The translations under genes and the position numbers were made by a program. A DNA stretch of 64,000 nucleotides, taken from Mesorhizobium australicum. Its GTDB lineage: Bacteria > Pseudomonadota > Alphaproteobacteria > Rhizobiales > Rhizobiaceae. The notes under the pieces were generated by a model, which had not been told where the DNA came from, ran no database searches, and worked only from the letters and a program-made list of their open reading frames with translations. Position 1 is the stretch's first letter. Every line of letters begins with the position of its first letter. The DNA lies in the NCBI RefSeq assembly GCF_900177325.1, contig NZ_FXBL01000004.1, positions 4,278,001-4,342,000 of the forward strand, written 5' to 3'. Below are positions 35,500 through 45,019 of the stretch, piece after piece.

Positions 35500-36089
35500 C
35501 CGACACAGCCCTGATCGAACGCCTGCTCGACGTGATGGAACACGACATCGTCCCGAAGACCGCGGCCGGCGTCGCGGCGGGCAACAAGCTGTTCGGCGCC
35601 GCGATCCTGAGGAAATCCGACCTCTCCGTTGTGATCGCGGAGACCAACAACGAACTGGAAAACCCGCTCTGGCATGGCGAGGTTCACGCGCTGAAGCGCT
35701 TCTACGAACTGCCGAAGGCCGACCGTCCCGAGACAAAGGACTGCATCTTCCTCGCCACGCACGAGCCCTGCTCGCTCTGCCTCTCGGCCATCACCTGGAC
35801 CGGCTTCGACAATTTCTACTATTTCTTCAGCCACGAGGATTCGCGCGACGCCTTCGCCATCCCGCACGATCTGAAGATCCTCAAGGAGGTCTTCACTCTC
35901 GATCCCGGCGGTTACAACGCCACCAACGCCTTCTGGACCGGCCGGTCGCTGCGTCGCATGATCGCCGCCCTGCCCGAACCCGACCGCACCCGCCTCTCCG
36001 CCCGCGCCGACGCGCTGGCCGCGACCTACGACAGCCTGTCGGCGACCTATCAGGCTCAGAAGCAGGACAACGACATCCCGTTGAACTAG
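35496..36089 (+). CDS. Cytidine-deaminase-fold nucleobase/nucleoside deaminase
   Basis: 197-residue zinc deaminase of the CDA fold: 'HGEVHAL' (His60, Glu62) and 'HEPCSLCLSAI' (Cys92, Cys95) are the metal and catalytic residues. It overlaps allA by ATGA and is the last gene of the allantoin operon, so a purine-related substrate (guanine, adenine derivative or similar) is suggested. A guanine deaminase of an unrelated fold is already present at 21956-23260, so the function is either a second base deaminase or something else. It is longer than tRNA adenosine deaminase TadA, with a unique C-terminal helix region (about 130-197). No terminator stem follows in the 66-base gap. Confidence 0.8.
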   Translation: MTDTALIERLLDVMEHDIVPKTAAGVAAGNKLFGAAILRKSDLSVVIAETNNELENPLWHGEVHALKRFYELPKADRPETKDCIFLATHEPCSLCLSAITWTGFDNFYYFFSHEDSRDAFAIPHDLKILKEVFTLDPGGYNATNAFWTGRSLRRMIAALPEPDRTRLSARADALAATYDSLSATYQAQKQDNDIPLN

Positions 36090-36155
36090 GCGGCAACCGC
36101 GACCGCACCCACCTCGCTCCTCTGCCTGAAACGACCCGGGCAGCGTGCGCCGCTC

Positions 36156-37313
36156 CTATCGCATCAATCCCGCGGCCTTCAACGCATCTTCAATGATCGT
36201 TTTCACGCCAGACGCGTTGGCGGCCGAACCCGGGGAGGAACGAGGTTGCCGGGTTGTAGCATCGACCTTCACCTTTTCTGCAGCGGACAGGCCCAATGAC
36301 GGTCGCTCTCCTTTGGCGGCTGCATCAGGCCTCAATGGCGCGGGTTCGCGCTTGTCGGCATCCGCGATACCCCAGACGCGGGCGATCTCCCGCGTCGAGG
36401 AGATGCCGACATCGAGCATGAACGGTCCTGGAGTGCCGAGGCCATCGCCTCCGAGGGGCGTTCCGTGGGCCATGCCCGCAATGATGTTGACCTCGATGGC
36501 CGCCAGCCCCTCGGCGTCGTGCCACACATGTCGGGTATGACGCCCAGATGCTTCGGAGCGCGTCGGGCGTTTTTCAAGCGCATGGACACCGCGCCACTGG
36601 GTCACCAGGGCTTCAGCGTTCGAAGGGGCCACGGTTGGATCGGCCGAACCGTGCCAGATCGAGATTCTCGGCCACGGACCTTCGTGCGTGGAGGCATTCT
36701 GGACGAGCCGTTGCAGGTTTTCCTCGGAGGGACCACCATGGCCGCGCATTCGGTCGAAGGCTTCCGGTATCGTGGTCGCGCTGCCATAGGGAAGCCCGGC
36801 GATGATCGCGCCACCCGCGAAGACCTCCGGATAGCTGGCAAGCATCGCCGAGGCCATCGCGCCGCCCGCCGAGAGCCCGGTTATGAAGATGCGGTTCCGA
36901 TCGAGACAGTGCGTCGCGACCATCGTCTCGATCATCTCCCGTATCGAAAGAGCCTCGCCCGAACCGCGTCTGGCATCACCCGGAAGGAACCAGTTGAAGC
37001 AGAGATTCGGATTGTTGGCGCGTTGCTGCTCGGGAAACAGGAGTGCGAAGCCCGCTTCGTCCGCGAGTTGCGACCAGCCGGAATGATGGTCGTAACCGGC
37101 CGCGGTCTGTGTGCAGCCGTGCAGCACGACGACGAGCGGAGCGCCTTTGTCTATACCGTCGGGGACGTGGAATTTGGCTGCCAACGCACCCGGATTGGTG
37201 CCGAAACGCGCAAGGGCATGGAGACGGTCTGAGACGCCCGAGGTAGCGGCCTGAGGCGCAAGCCGCGCCTGCAGCGCGGTGAGCCGCGCGATCGTGTCGG
37301 AGATTTTTCGCAA
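36156..37313 (-). CDS. PHB-depolymerase-type esterase
   Basis: 385-residue alpha/beta hydrolase of the extracellular polyhydroxyalkanoate depolymerase / esterase-PHB family. Lipase-like box 'ITGLSAGGAMA' (Ser ~148), oxyanion 'VVVLHGCTQTAAGYD', a late Asp in 'WHGSADPTV' and His in 'GMAHGTPLGG'. The start is placed at TTG 37313: AAGGGA lies 8 bases upstream, the family's usual N-terminus ('RKISDTIARL') begins there, and a PhaR-like operator falls just upstream within the longer ATG frame (to 37451). No signal peptide is seen. Substrate could be short PHA or another ester. Confidence 0.82.
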   Translation of the reverse strand: MRKISDTIARLTALQARLAPQAATSGVSDRLHALARFGTNPGALAAKFHVPDGIDKGAPLVVVLHGCTQTAAGYDHHSGWSQLADEAGFALLFPEQQRANNPNLCFNWFLPGDARRGSGEALSIREMIETMVATHCLDRNRIFITGLSAGGAMASAMLASYPEVFAGGAIIAGLPYGSATTIPEAFDRMRGHGGPSEENLQRLVQNASTHEGPWPRISIWHGSADPTVAPSNAEALVTQWRGVHALEKRPTRSEASGRHTRHVWHDAEGLAAIEVNIIAGMAHGTPLGGDGLGTPGPFMLDVGISSTREIARVWGIADADKREPAPLRPDAAAKGERPSLGLSAAEKVKVDATTRQPRSSPGSAANASGVKTIIEDALKAAGLMR

Positions 37314-37367
37314 TGGAGGCGTCCCTTCTGTGACGTCCGGGATGGACGCAATCTCTGCAACACGGTC

Positions 37368-37395
37368 GCAGCAATATCGTTGCTGCACTGCACAA
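37368..37395. promoter_or_regulatory. PhaR-like TGC-rich operator
   Basis: GCAGCAA-TATCG-TTGCTGC is a perfect 7+7 inverted repeat (37368-37386), running on into TGCACTGCACAA. TGC/GCA-rich symmetric sites of this kind are bound by PhaR, the PHB-granule regulator, in alphaproteobacteria. It is 55 bases upstream of the TTG start of the depolymerase-type esterase, consistent with control by PHB status. Confidence 0.5.
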
Positions 37396-37493
37396 TAACA
37401 AGAGAAGCGGACGACCGCCCCTTTCGGCGCGCCAGTCGGGCCGTGTCGCATTCAGGCCTTGCCTCGCCACGCGCCGCATAGTCGGATGCGGTC

Positions 37494-39494
37494 ATGAAAA
37501 CCGTCACCTCCTTCCCGCGCCGGGTGGTCGAGCATCCCGACATCGGCATCGTCATGCCCGACGGGTGCCGGCTCTCGGCCCGCATCTGGATGCCGGACGA
37601 TGCCGCGGAGAACCCGGTTCCGGCGATCCTTGAGCATCTGCCCTACCGCAAGCGCGACGGCACGACCGCGCGGGATGAGCTCACCCACCCGTATTTCGCC
37701 GGCCATGGCTATGCCTGCCTCCGCGTCGACATGCGCGGCAACGGCGACTCCGACGGATTGATGGAGGACGAATACGCGCCGCAGGAGCTGCGGGACGCCT
37801 GCGACGTCATCGCCTGGGCCGCCGCCCAGCCCTGGTGCAACGGCAGGGTCGGGATGATGGGCATATCCTGGGGCGGCTTCAATTCGCTGCAGGTCGCGAC
37901 GCTGAGGCCGCCCGCGCTCAAGGCCATCATCACGCTCTGCTCGACCGTCGACCGCTACGCCGACGACATCCATTACAAGGGCGGCTGCCTGCTGAACGAA
38001 AACCTCGGCTGGGCGGCCAACATGCTGTCCTATTCCTCGCGCCCGCCGGACCCCGCCCTTGTCGGCGAGCGGTGGCGCGAAATGTGGCTGGAGCGGCTGG
38101 AAAACACGCCCTTCCTCGCCGAGACATGGCTCTCGCACCAGACGCGCGATGCCTACTGGAAGCATGGCTCTGTCTGCGAGGACTATGCGGCGATCGAGGC
38201 GGCGGTTCTGTCGATCGGCGGCTGGCACGATGGCTACCGCAACACGATCTCGCATCTGGTGACGAACCTGTCGGCCCCGGCGAAGGGCATCGTCGGACCG
38301 TGGATCCACAAATACCCGCATTTCGCCGCGCCCTTGCCGGCGATCGGCTTCCTGCAGGAGGCGCTGCGCTGGTGGGACCGCTGGCTGAAGGATCTCGACA
38401 CCGGCGTGGAAGACGATCCGGCCATGCGGCTGTGGTTGATGGACAGCGTGCGCCCGGCCTACTGGCATCCCGAACGTCCCGGGCGCTGGATCGCGGAAGG
38501 CCAATGGCCCTCGCCCGACATCTCGATGCGCGCACTGCACCTCACAGCCTGGGGACTTGCCGAAACGCCCTCTCCGTTCCTGCGTCTCGTCGCCTCGCCG
38601 CAGGATTGCGGCCTCGCCACCGGCGAATATTTCCCCTTCAACTTCGGCCCCGAGCTGCCGGGCGACCAGCGGCCGGACGATGCGCTCTCCGTCTGTTTTG
38701 ACGGCGAAGCTCTGGACGAGGCACTAGACATCGTCGGCGCCCCGTCCATCGAACTCGCCTTCACGCCGGATCGACCGCAGGCGAACCTCTGCGTCCGCCT
38801 CTGCGACGTGCATCCCGATGGCGCGTCGGAACTGATCTCTTACGGCCTGCTCAACCTCACGCATCGCGCCTCGCATGAATCCCCCGAACCGCTGAGGCCA
38901 GGAGCATCGGCCGATGCGACGGTGGTCCTCGACCAGTGCGCCTATCGAGTCCCGGCAGGCCATCGCCTGCGCATCGCGATATCGACGTCCTACTGGCCCG
39001 CCATCTGGCCGTCGCCGCAAGCGGCGTCGATCGAGCTGACCGCCGGCACGCTGGCGCTTCCGGTCCGTCCCCTGGCCAAAGGCGACGGATGGCGCTTTGA
39101 GGCGCCACAGGCCGCGTCGGCATGGCAGGTCGAGGAGCTTCGCCCGCCGTCCTCCGAACGCCGCATCGAGCGCGACCTGGAGACCGGGCTGGTGACGGTC
39201 GTCGTCGCCAACGACTTCGGCGAGGTGCGCGACCTCGACCACGGTCTCGTCAGCGGCTCGCGCATGTCCGAGCGCTGGACGATCAGGCCGGACGATCCGC
39301 TCTCGGCCCGCGCGGAGATCTGGTGGGAGCAGACTCTCGGCCGCGGCGACTGGTCGGTCCGCACCGAGGCGCGATCCGCTATGAGGTCCGACCCGGAGCA
39401 CTTCCATCTCACCGCCCGGCTGGACGCGTGGGAAGACCATGCGACGGTGTTCGGGCGGGACTTCGCGGCGTCGATTCCGAGGCGCCATCTCTGA
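37494..39494 (+). CDS. CocE/NonD family hydrolase (X-Pro dipeptidyl-peptidase-like)
   Basis: 666-residue serine hydrolase of the CocE/NonD (S15) family, which includes cocaine esterase and other acyl-ester or amide hydrolases. N-terminal alpha/beta hydrolase with 'GISWGGFNS' (nucleophile Ser), then 'GWHDGYRNT' and 'GPWIHKYPHF' (acid and His), followed by a C-terminal jelly-roll ('LPGDQRPDDALSVCFDG' onwards). No signal peptide. It is divergent from the esterase gene with 180 bases between and is followed by a strong terminator. Substrate unknown. Confidence 0.85.
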   Translation: MKTVTSFPRRVVEHPDIGIVMPDGCRLSARIWMPDDAAENPVPAILEHLPYRKRDGTTARDELTHPYFAGHGYACLRVDMRGNGDSDGLMEDEYAPQELRDACDVIAWAAAQPWCNGRVGMMGISWGGFNSLQVATLRPPALKAIITLCSTVDRYADDIHYKGGCLLNENLGWAANMLSYSSRPPDPALVGERWREMWLERLENTPFLAETWLSHQTRDAYWKHGSVCEDYAAIEAAVLSIGGWHDGYRNTISHLVTNLSAPAKGIVGPWIHKYPHFAAPLPAIGFLQEALRWWDRWLKDLDTGVEDDPAMRLWLMDSVRPAYWHPERPGRWIAEGQWPSPDISMRALHLTAWGLAETPSPFLRLVASPQDCGLATGEYFPFNFGPELPGDQRPDDALSVCFDGEALDEALDIVGAPSIELAFTPDRPQANLCVRLCDVHPDGASELISYGLLNLTHRASHESPEPLRPGASADATVVLDQCAYRVPAGHRLRIAISTSYWPAIWPSPQAASIELTAGTLALPVRPLAKGDGWRFEAPQAASAWQVEELRPPSSERRIERDLETGLVTVVVANDFGEVRDLDHGLVSGSRMSERWTIRPDDPLSARAEIWWEQTLGRGDWSVRTEARSAMRSDPEHFHLTARLDAWEDHATVFGRDFAASIPRRHL

Positions 39495-39522
39495 CAAATG
39501 CCCTCACCGAGGGCATTTGTTT
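39495..39522 (+). terminator. Rho-independent terminator after CocE gene
   Basis: Perfect 11-bp stem CAAATGCCCTC (39495-39505) / GAGGGCATTTG (39509-39519) with loop ACC, then TTT. It begins the base after the stop of the hydrolase gene. Confidence 0.85.
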
Positions 39523-39654
39523 GCCCACATTCATTTACGCCACGGAATGTCGCATACGGCCTTGCCGGTTGCGTGCTTTCAGCGCCAATATCCCTGTCAC
39601 AATGAGGCCGTCTAATTGGCCCAGGGGCAACACAATTCGAGTGAGGAGAATACC

Positions 39655-41244
39655 ATGTCCAATGAACTGGAATTCCTGAGCCGTTACGTCGTGGTCGGGA
39701 AGCTGAGCCGCCGCGACTTTCTCGGTCGCGCCGCCGCGCTCGGCGTCACCGCAACCTTCGCCAACACCCTCCTCGGCAGCGCCGCGCGCGCTCAAGGTGC
39801 GGTCAAGGGCGGCATCCTCAAGGCCGGCCTGCAGGGCGGTGAGGCGACCAACAGCCTCGACCCGGCTTCGTTCCTCAGCCAGGTTCCCTTCTCCTTCGGC
39901 AAGTGCTGGGGCGAGTATCTCTTCCGCCTGAAGCGCGATGGCTCGGTCGAGAATCGTCTCTGCGAGGAGGTCGGCGCCTCCCCCGACGCCAAGACCTGGA
40001 CGATGAAGATCCGCAAGGGCGTCGAGTTCCACAACGGCAAGACGGTGTCCCCGGAAGACGTCGCCGCGACCATCGAGCGCCATTCCGACGCCAACTCCAA
40101 GTCCGGCGCGCTGGGCGTCCTCGGCAACATCGCTGGCATCAAGGCGAGCGGCGACGAGGTCGTCGTCACCCTCAAGGAAGCCGACGCCGACTTCCCCTAC
40201 CTGATGGCCGACTACCACCTGATCATCCAGCCGAACGGCGGCAAGGACAATCCGACCGAGGGCATCTCCGCCGGACCGTACAAGGTCACCGTCAACGAGC
40301 CCGGCGTTCGCCAGGGCGGGGAGCGTTTCGCCAACTACTGGGGCGGCGACGCGATGGGTCATGCCGACCAGATCGAGATCATCGTCATCAATGACGCGAC
40401 CGCGCGCACCGCGGCCCTGCAGGGCGGCCAGGTGCACATAATCAACCGCGTCGAGCCGAAGATCGTCGAGCTGGTGAAGCGCGTCCCGGGCGTCGTGATC
40501 CAGAACGTCGCGGGCCGCGGCTTCTATCCCTTCAACATGTTCTGCGACACCGCTCCCTTCGACAACGTCGACCTGCGCATGGCACTGAAGCTCGCCATGA
40601 ACCGCGAGGAGATGCTGGACAAGATCCTGTTCGGCTACGGCTCGGTCGGCAACGACTTCCCGATCAACGCTGCCTATCCGCTGTTCCCGGAGGGTATCGA
40701 GCAGCGCAAGTATGATCCCGAAGCGGCGGCTGCCGCCTACAAGAAGTCCGGTCACTCGGGCTCGATCCTGTTGCGAACCTCCGACGTCGCCTTCCCGGGC
40801 GCGGTCGACGCCGCCCAGCTCTACCAGCAGTCCTGCGCGGCCGCCGGCATCACCATCGAGATCAAGCGCGAGCCCGGCGACGGCTACTGGTCCGAAGTCT
40901 GGAACAAGCAGCCCTTCTCGCTCTCCTACTGGGGCGGCCGCTCGACCCAGGACCAGATGTATTCCACCGGCTACGTCTCGACCGCCGACTGGAACGACAC
41001 GCGCTGGAAGCGTCCGGACTTCGACAAGATGCTGTTCACCGCCCGTGCCGAGCTCGATCAGGAGAAGCGCAAGGCGATCTACCGCGACATGGCGATCATG
41101 ATGCGCGACGAAGGCGGGCTGGCCATTCCCTTCTTCAACGAGTTCATCGACGCCTCGTCGGGCAAGGTCGGCGGCTACGAAAAGCATCCGGCCGGCGAGA
41201 TGATGGACGGCTACGCGCTCGCCGAGTGCTGGGTCGCGGCCTGA
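39655..41244 (+). CDS. ABC transporter substrate-binding protein (SBP_bac_5, peptide/nickel type)
   Basis: 529-residue periplasmic binding protein of the oligopeptide family. Twin-Arg-like signal 'KLSRRDFLGRAAALG' followed by a hydrophobic stretch to 'AARA', then 'GSVENRLCEEVGASPDAKTW' and 'KIRKGVEFHNGKTVSPEDV', hallmarks of SBP_bac_5. ATG 39655 follows GAGGAGA. It is the first gene of an operon with two permeases and a fused ATPase. The ligand may be a peptide or an amine; the sequence does not tell. Confidence 0.9.
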   Translation: MSNELEFLSRYVVVGKLSRRDFLGRAAALGVTATFANTLLGSAARAQGAVKGGILKAGLQGGEATNSLDPASFLSQVPFSFGKCWGEYLFRLKRDGSVENRLCEEVGASPDAKTWTMKIRKGVEFHNGKTVSPEDVAATIERHSDANSKSGALGVLGNIAGIKASGDEVVVTLKEADADFPYLMADYHLIIQPNGGKDNPTEGISAGPYKVTVNEPGVRQGGERFANYWGGDAMGHADQIEIIVINDATARTAALQGGQVHIINRVEPKIVELVKRVPGVVIQNVAGRGFYPFNMFCDTAPFDNVDLRMALKLAMNREEMLDKILFGYGSVGNDFPINAAYPLFPEGIEQRKYDPEAAAAAYKKSGHSGSILLRTSDVAFPGAVDAAQLYQQSCAAAGITIEIKREPGDGYWSEVWNKQPFSLSYWGGRSTQDQMYSTGYVSTADWNDTRWKRPDFDKMLFTARAELDQEKRKAIYRDMAIMMRDEGGLAIPFFNEFIDASSGKVGGYEKHPAGEMMDGYALAECWVAA

Positions 41245-41263
41245 CCTCGCGGCGGCCGGTCCG

Positions 41264-42220
41264 ATGTCGCCCATCCTCAAGCTGATTGCCCAGCGCGTTG
41301 CGCTGGGCGTCATCCTCCTGTTCGCGGTGTCCGCGCTGATCTTCGCGGGCACGCAGATCCTGCCGGGCGACGTCGCCTCCTCGATCCTCGGCCAGTCGGC
41401 CACGCCGCAGGCGCTCGCCAACCTGCGCCAGGAGCTCGGCCTCAACGATCCGGCGATCGTGCGCTATTTCCGCTGGGTCGGCGGCGTGCTCACCGGCGAT
41501 CTCGGCACGGCGCTCACCACGCGCCAGGACATCGCCACGACGCTCGGGCCCCGCCTGTGGAACACCCTCTTCCTCGCCTTCTGGACCGCGGTGGTTGCCA
41601 TTCCCCTGGCGATCGTGCTCGGCATGCTCGCCGTCATGTATCGCAACGGACCGGTCGACAAGGCGATCTCCGGCTTCGCATTGGCATCGACCTCCGTGCC
41701 GGAGTTCTTCGTCGGCTATCTCCTCATCTTCTTCTTCGCCGTGAAGCTGCAATGGTTCCCGTCGATCTCGACCGTCTATGACGGCATGCCTTTCCTGCAG
41801 AAGCTGCAGGCGATCGTGCTGCCCGGAACGGCGCTGCTGCTCGTCGTGCTGGCGCATATGATGCGCATGACCCGCGCGGCGATCCTGAACGTCATGCAGT
41901 CGGCCTATATCGAGACGGCGGAGCTGAAAGGCGTGTCGCCGTTCGAGATCATCCGCAGGCATGCCTTCCCCAACGCGATCGCGCCGATCGTCAACGTCGT
42001 CATGCTCAACCTCGCTTATCTCGTGGTCGGCGTCGTCGTGGTCGAGGTGATCTTCGTCTATCCGGGCATGGGCCAGTATCTGGTCGACCATGTCGCCAAG
42101 CGCGACGTGCCGGTGGTGCAGGCGGTCGGGCTGATCTTCGCGGCGGTCTACATCAGCCTGAACATCGTGGCGGACGTCGCCTCGATCCTCGCCAATCCAC
42201 GCCTGCGGCACCCGAGGTGA
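41264..42220 (+). CDS. ABC transporter permease (DppB-like)
   Basis: 318-residue inner-membrane permease with about six helices. 'GDLGTALTTRQDIATTLGPR' near residue 80-100 and the EAA-type loop 'IETAELKGVSPFEIIRRHAF' (contact to ATPase) are conserved in DppB/OppB. It lies between the binding protein and the second permease in the operon. Confidence 0.92.
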   Translation: MSPILKLIAQRVALGVILLFAVSALIFAGTQILPGDVASSILGQSATPQALANLRQELGLNDPAIVRYFRWVGGVLTGDLGTALTTRQDIATTLGPRLWNTLFLAFWTAVVAIPLAIVLGMLAVMYRNGPVDKAISGFALASTSVPEFFVGYLLIFFFAVKLQWFPSISTVYDGMPFLQKLQAIVLPGTALLLVVLAHMMRMTRAAILNVMQSAYIETAELKGVSPFEIIRRHAFPNAIAPIVNVVMLNLAYLVVGVVVVEVIFVYPGMGQYLVDHVAKRDVPVVQAVGLIFAAVYISLNIVADVASILANPRLRHPR

Positions 42221-42224
42221 GCCC

Positions 42225-43043
42225 GTGCTGAAGACCATCACCCCAGGCTCTGCGATCGGCCTCGTCGTCACGTCGCTGTTCCTTCTCGTCGCGATCTTCG
42301 CGCCGCTGATCGCCCCCTTCGGCAACGGCCAGATCGTCGGCGGCGTGTGGGAGCCGATGTCGGCGACCCACTTGCTCGGCACCGACAATCTCGGCCGCGA
42401 TCTCTTGTCGCGGATGATCTATGGCGCGCAGGTGACGATCTTTATCTCCGTCGCAGCCACGGCCCTGTCATTCACGCTCGGCTCCGTGCTCGGTTTCGCC
42501 GCGGCGGTCATCGGCGGCTGGTTCGAAACCGTCATGTCGCGCTTCGTCGACCTGATGATGTCGATCCCGACGCTGATCTTCGGCCTCGTCGTCCTGTCGG
42601 TGCTGCCGACCACGATCCCGGTCCTGATCCTGGTGATGGGCCTGCTCGACTCCACTCGCGTCTACCGTCTCTCGCGCGCGGTGGCTGCCGACATCAACGT
42701 CATGGATTTCGTCGAGGCGGCGAAGCTGCGCGGCGAGGGCACGGGCTGGATCATCTTCCGCGAGATCCTGCCCAACGCGCTGTCGCCGCTCGTCTCCGAG
42801 CTCGGCCTGCGCTTCATCTACGCCGTCCTGTTCCTCTCGGCCCTGTCCTTCCTCGGCCTCGGTGTCCAGCCGCCGGCCGCCGACTGGGGCGGCATGGTCA
42901 AGGAGAACAAGGAAGGCATCGTCTTCGGCATTCCGGCGGCGCTGATCCCGGCAGGCGCGATCGCGCTGCTCGCGATCTCGGTCAACCTCGTCGCCGACTG
43001 GGTGCTGAACCGCACGTCGAGCCTGAAGGGAGGACGCGGCTGA
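42225..43043 (+). CDS. ABC transporter permease (DppC-like)
   Basis: 272-residue permease, DppC/OppC type. 'HLLGTDNLGRDLLSRMIYGA' near the N-terminus and the EAA loop 'FVEAAKLRGEGTGWIIFREI' are diagnostic. The start is GTG 42225 with GAGGTGA upstream, 4 bases after the previous stop. Its stop overlaps the ATPase start (TGATG). Confidence 0.92.
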   Translation: MLKTITPGSAIGLVVTSLFLLVAIFAPLIAPFGNGQIVGGVWEPMSATHLLGTDNLGRDLLSRMIYGAQVTIFISVAATALSFTLGSVLGFAAAVIGGWFETVMSRFVDLMMSIPTLIFGLVVLSVLPTTIPVLILVMGLLDSTRVYRLSRAVAADINVMDFVEAAKLRGEGTGWIIFREILPNALSPLVSELGLRFIYAVLFLSALSFLGLGVQPPAADWGGMVKENKEGIVFGIPAALIPAGAIALLAISVNLVADWVLNRTSSLKGGRG

Positions 43044-44725
43044 TGGCTTCCCCCACGCATCACGTCGACACTCCTCCCCGGCCGAAGCCGGAGGATCTGC
43101 TCCTCGACGTCCGCAACCTGAAGATCGAGGCCAAGGTCTTCCCGCCCGGCGAGGCGCCGCGCATGGTGACCATCGTCGACGGCGTCTCGCTGACGCTGGC
43201 GAAGGGCAAGGTGCTCGGCCTCATCGGCGAATCCGGCGCCGGCAAGTCGACCATCGGGCTCTCCTCGATGGCTTATGGCCGCGGCAGCGTGAAGATCACC
43301 GGCGGCGAGGTCGTGCTCAACGGCCGCGACATTCTTAAGGCTGGCAAGGACGGCGTGCGCAAGCTGCGTGGCAGCGAGGTCTGCTACGTCGCGCAGTCGG
43401 CCGCCGCCGCCTTCAATCCTGCGCACCGCCTGATGGATCAGGTGGTCGAGGCCGCGATCCTGCACGGTTCCGCCACCCGCGCCGAGGCCGAGAAGCGGGC
43501 GAAGCAGCTCTTCCGCAAGCTCAGCCTGCCGAACCCCGACACGATCGGCGACCGCTATCCGCACCAGGTCTCGGGCGGCCAGCTCCAGCGCGTCATGACG
43601 GCGATGGCGCTCTGCTCTGAGCCCGACCTGATCGTCTTCGACGAACCCACGACCGCGCTCGACGTAACCACCCAGATCGACGTGCTCGCCGCGATCAAGG
43701 ACGCGATCCGCGACACTGGCGTCGCGGCCCTCTACATCACGCACGACCTCGCTGTGGTGGCACAGGTGTCAGACGAGATCATGGTGCTGCGCCACGGCAA
43801 GCTGGTCGAATGGGGCGGCACGCGGCAGATCATCAAGGAGCCGCGGCAGGAATACACCAACGCCCTCGTTTCGGTGCACCACATCGAGCACAAGGAGAAG
43901 GCGCCGGGCACCACGCCGATCCTCTCGGTCAAGAACGTCACGGCCGCCTATTCCGGCGGTATGGCCAAGGTGCTGAAGAATGTCAGTGTCGACATCTTCC
44001 CCGGCCAGACGCTGGCCGTCGTCGGCGAATCCGGCTCCGGCAAGTCGACGCTCGCCCGCGCCATTACCGGCCTTCTGCCGCCGGAGGAGGGCACCGTAAC
44101 CTTCGCCGGTCGGCTGCTGTCGAAGGCGCTCAAGGATCGGACGCGGGATGACCTGCGCGAACTGCAGATGATCTACCAGATGGCGGACGTGGCGATGAAC
44201 CCGCGCCAGACCGTCGGCACGATCATCGGCCGCCCGCTCGAATTCTACTTCGGCGTCCGAGGCCGCGAGCGCGACAAGCGGGTCGCCGAACTGCTCGACA
44301 AGATCGAGATGGGCAAAGGCTTCGTCGACCGCTATCCGGCCGAGCTCTCGGGCGGCCAGAAGCAGCGCGTGTGCATCGCCCGCGCGCTCGCCGCCAAGCC
44401 GAAGCTGATCATCTGCGACGAGGTCACCTCCGCGCTCGACCCTCTGGTGGCGCACGGCATTCTGGAACTGCTCCTCGACCTGCAGAAGGAAGAGGACGTC
44501 GCCTATCTGTTCATCACCCACGACCTCGCAACCGTGAAGTCGATCGCCGATTCCATAGCCGTGATGTATCGCGGCGAAGTCGTGCGCTACGGGCCGAAGA
44601 GCAAGGTGCTCACGCCCCCCTTCGACGCCTACACCGACCTGCTGCTCTCCTCGGTTCCCGAGATGGAACTCGGCTGGCTGGAGAAGGCGATCAAAGGCCG
44701 GCGGATGGAGAGCGCAGGGAACTGA
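43043..44725 (+). CDS. ABC transporter ATP-binding protein, two fused cassettes (DppD-DppF type)
   Basis: 560-residue protein containing both ATPase subunits of a peptide transporter in one chain. Cassette 1: Walker A 'GESGAGKST' (~residue 68), signature 'VSGGQLQR'; cassette 2: 'GESGSGKST' and 'LSGGQKQR'. Walker B '[12 protein letters not shown]' in the first; in the second it reads '[12 protein letters not shown]'. The oligopeptide C-terminal linkers lie between (~270-290) and after. The start ATG 43043 overlaps the permease stop; longer frame upstream is antisense-like and not used. Fusion of DppD and DppF is common in Rhizobiales. Confidence 0.93.
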   Translation: MASPTHHVDTPPRPKPEDLLLDVRNLKIEAKVFPPGEAPRMVTIVDGVSLTLAKGKVLGLIGESGAGKSTIGLSSMAYGRGSVKITGGEVVLNGRDILKAGKDGVRKLRGSEVCYVAQSAAAAFNPAHRLMDQVVEAAILHGSATRAEAEKRAKQLFRKLSLPNPDTIGDRYPHQVSGGQLQRVMTAMALCSEPDLIVFDEPTTALDVTTQIDVLAAIKDAIRDTGVAALYITHDLAVVAQVSDEIMVLRHGKLVEWGGTRQIIKEPRQEYTNALVSVHHIEHKEKAPGTTPILSVKNVTAAYSGGMAKVLKNVSVDIFPGQTLAVVGESGSGKSTLARAITGLLPPEEGTVTFAGRLLSKALKDRTRDDLRELQMIYQMADVAMNPRQTVGTIIGRPLEFYFGVRGRERDKRVAELLDKIEMGKGFVDRYPAELSGGQKQRVCIARALAAKPKLIICDEVTSALDPLVAHGILELLLDLQKEEDVAYLFITHDLATVKSIADSIAVMYRGEVVRYGPKSKVLTPPFDAYTDLLLSSVPEMELGWLEKAIKGRRMESAGN

Positions 44726-44773
44726 GCCGGAGACACGTTGGCGGTTCGGGCGAATTCTGGTAGGTTGCAGGCC

Positions 44774-45019
44774 ATGAACAAGCACACGACCCTGTCGCTG
44801 GATGACCACTCCGCCGAGTTCATCGAACAGCAGATCGATGGTGGCAATTTTGCGTCAGCCAGTGAAGTCGTCGCGGCAGGATTGAAGCTGCTGGAAAAGC
44901 GGCAGGCATATGTGGAGGCGGTTCGAGCGGCATTGATCGAGGGCGAGGAAAGCGGCGAACCGCAGCCCTTCGACTTGCAGGAATTCCTGGCAGAGATGCA
45001 TCTCGAACACGCGAAATGA
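44774..45019 (+). CDS. parD: ParD-like type II antitoxin (second module)
   Basis: 81-residue ribbon-helix-helix antitoxin: 'HTTLSLDDHSAEFIEQQI' then 'FASASEVVAAGLKLLEKRQA' and an acidic tail. ATG 44774, 48 bases after the ABC ATPase stop. It overlaps the toxin gene by ATGA. Different from the first module (12206) in sequence, so probably independent in origin. Confidence 0.87.
   Translation: MNKHTTLSLDDHSAEFIEQQIDGGNFASASEVVAAGLKLLEKRQAYVEAVRAALIEGEESGEPQPFDLQEFLAEMHLEHAK

Noticed and set aside
42347..43042. 232-codon extension before the ABC ATPase
   Set aside because: Out of frame within the permease gene; ATG 43043 with overlap and ribosome site is the true start.
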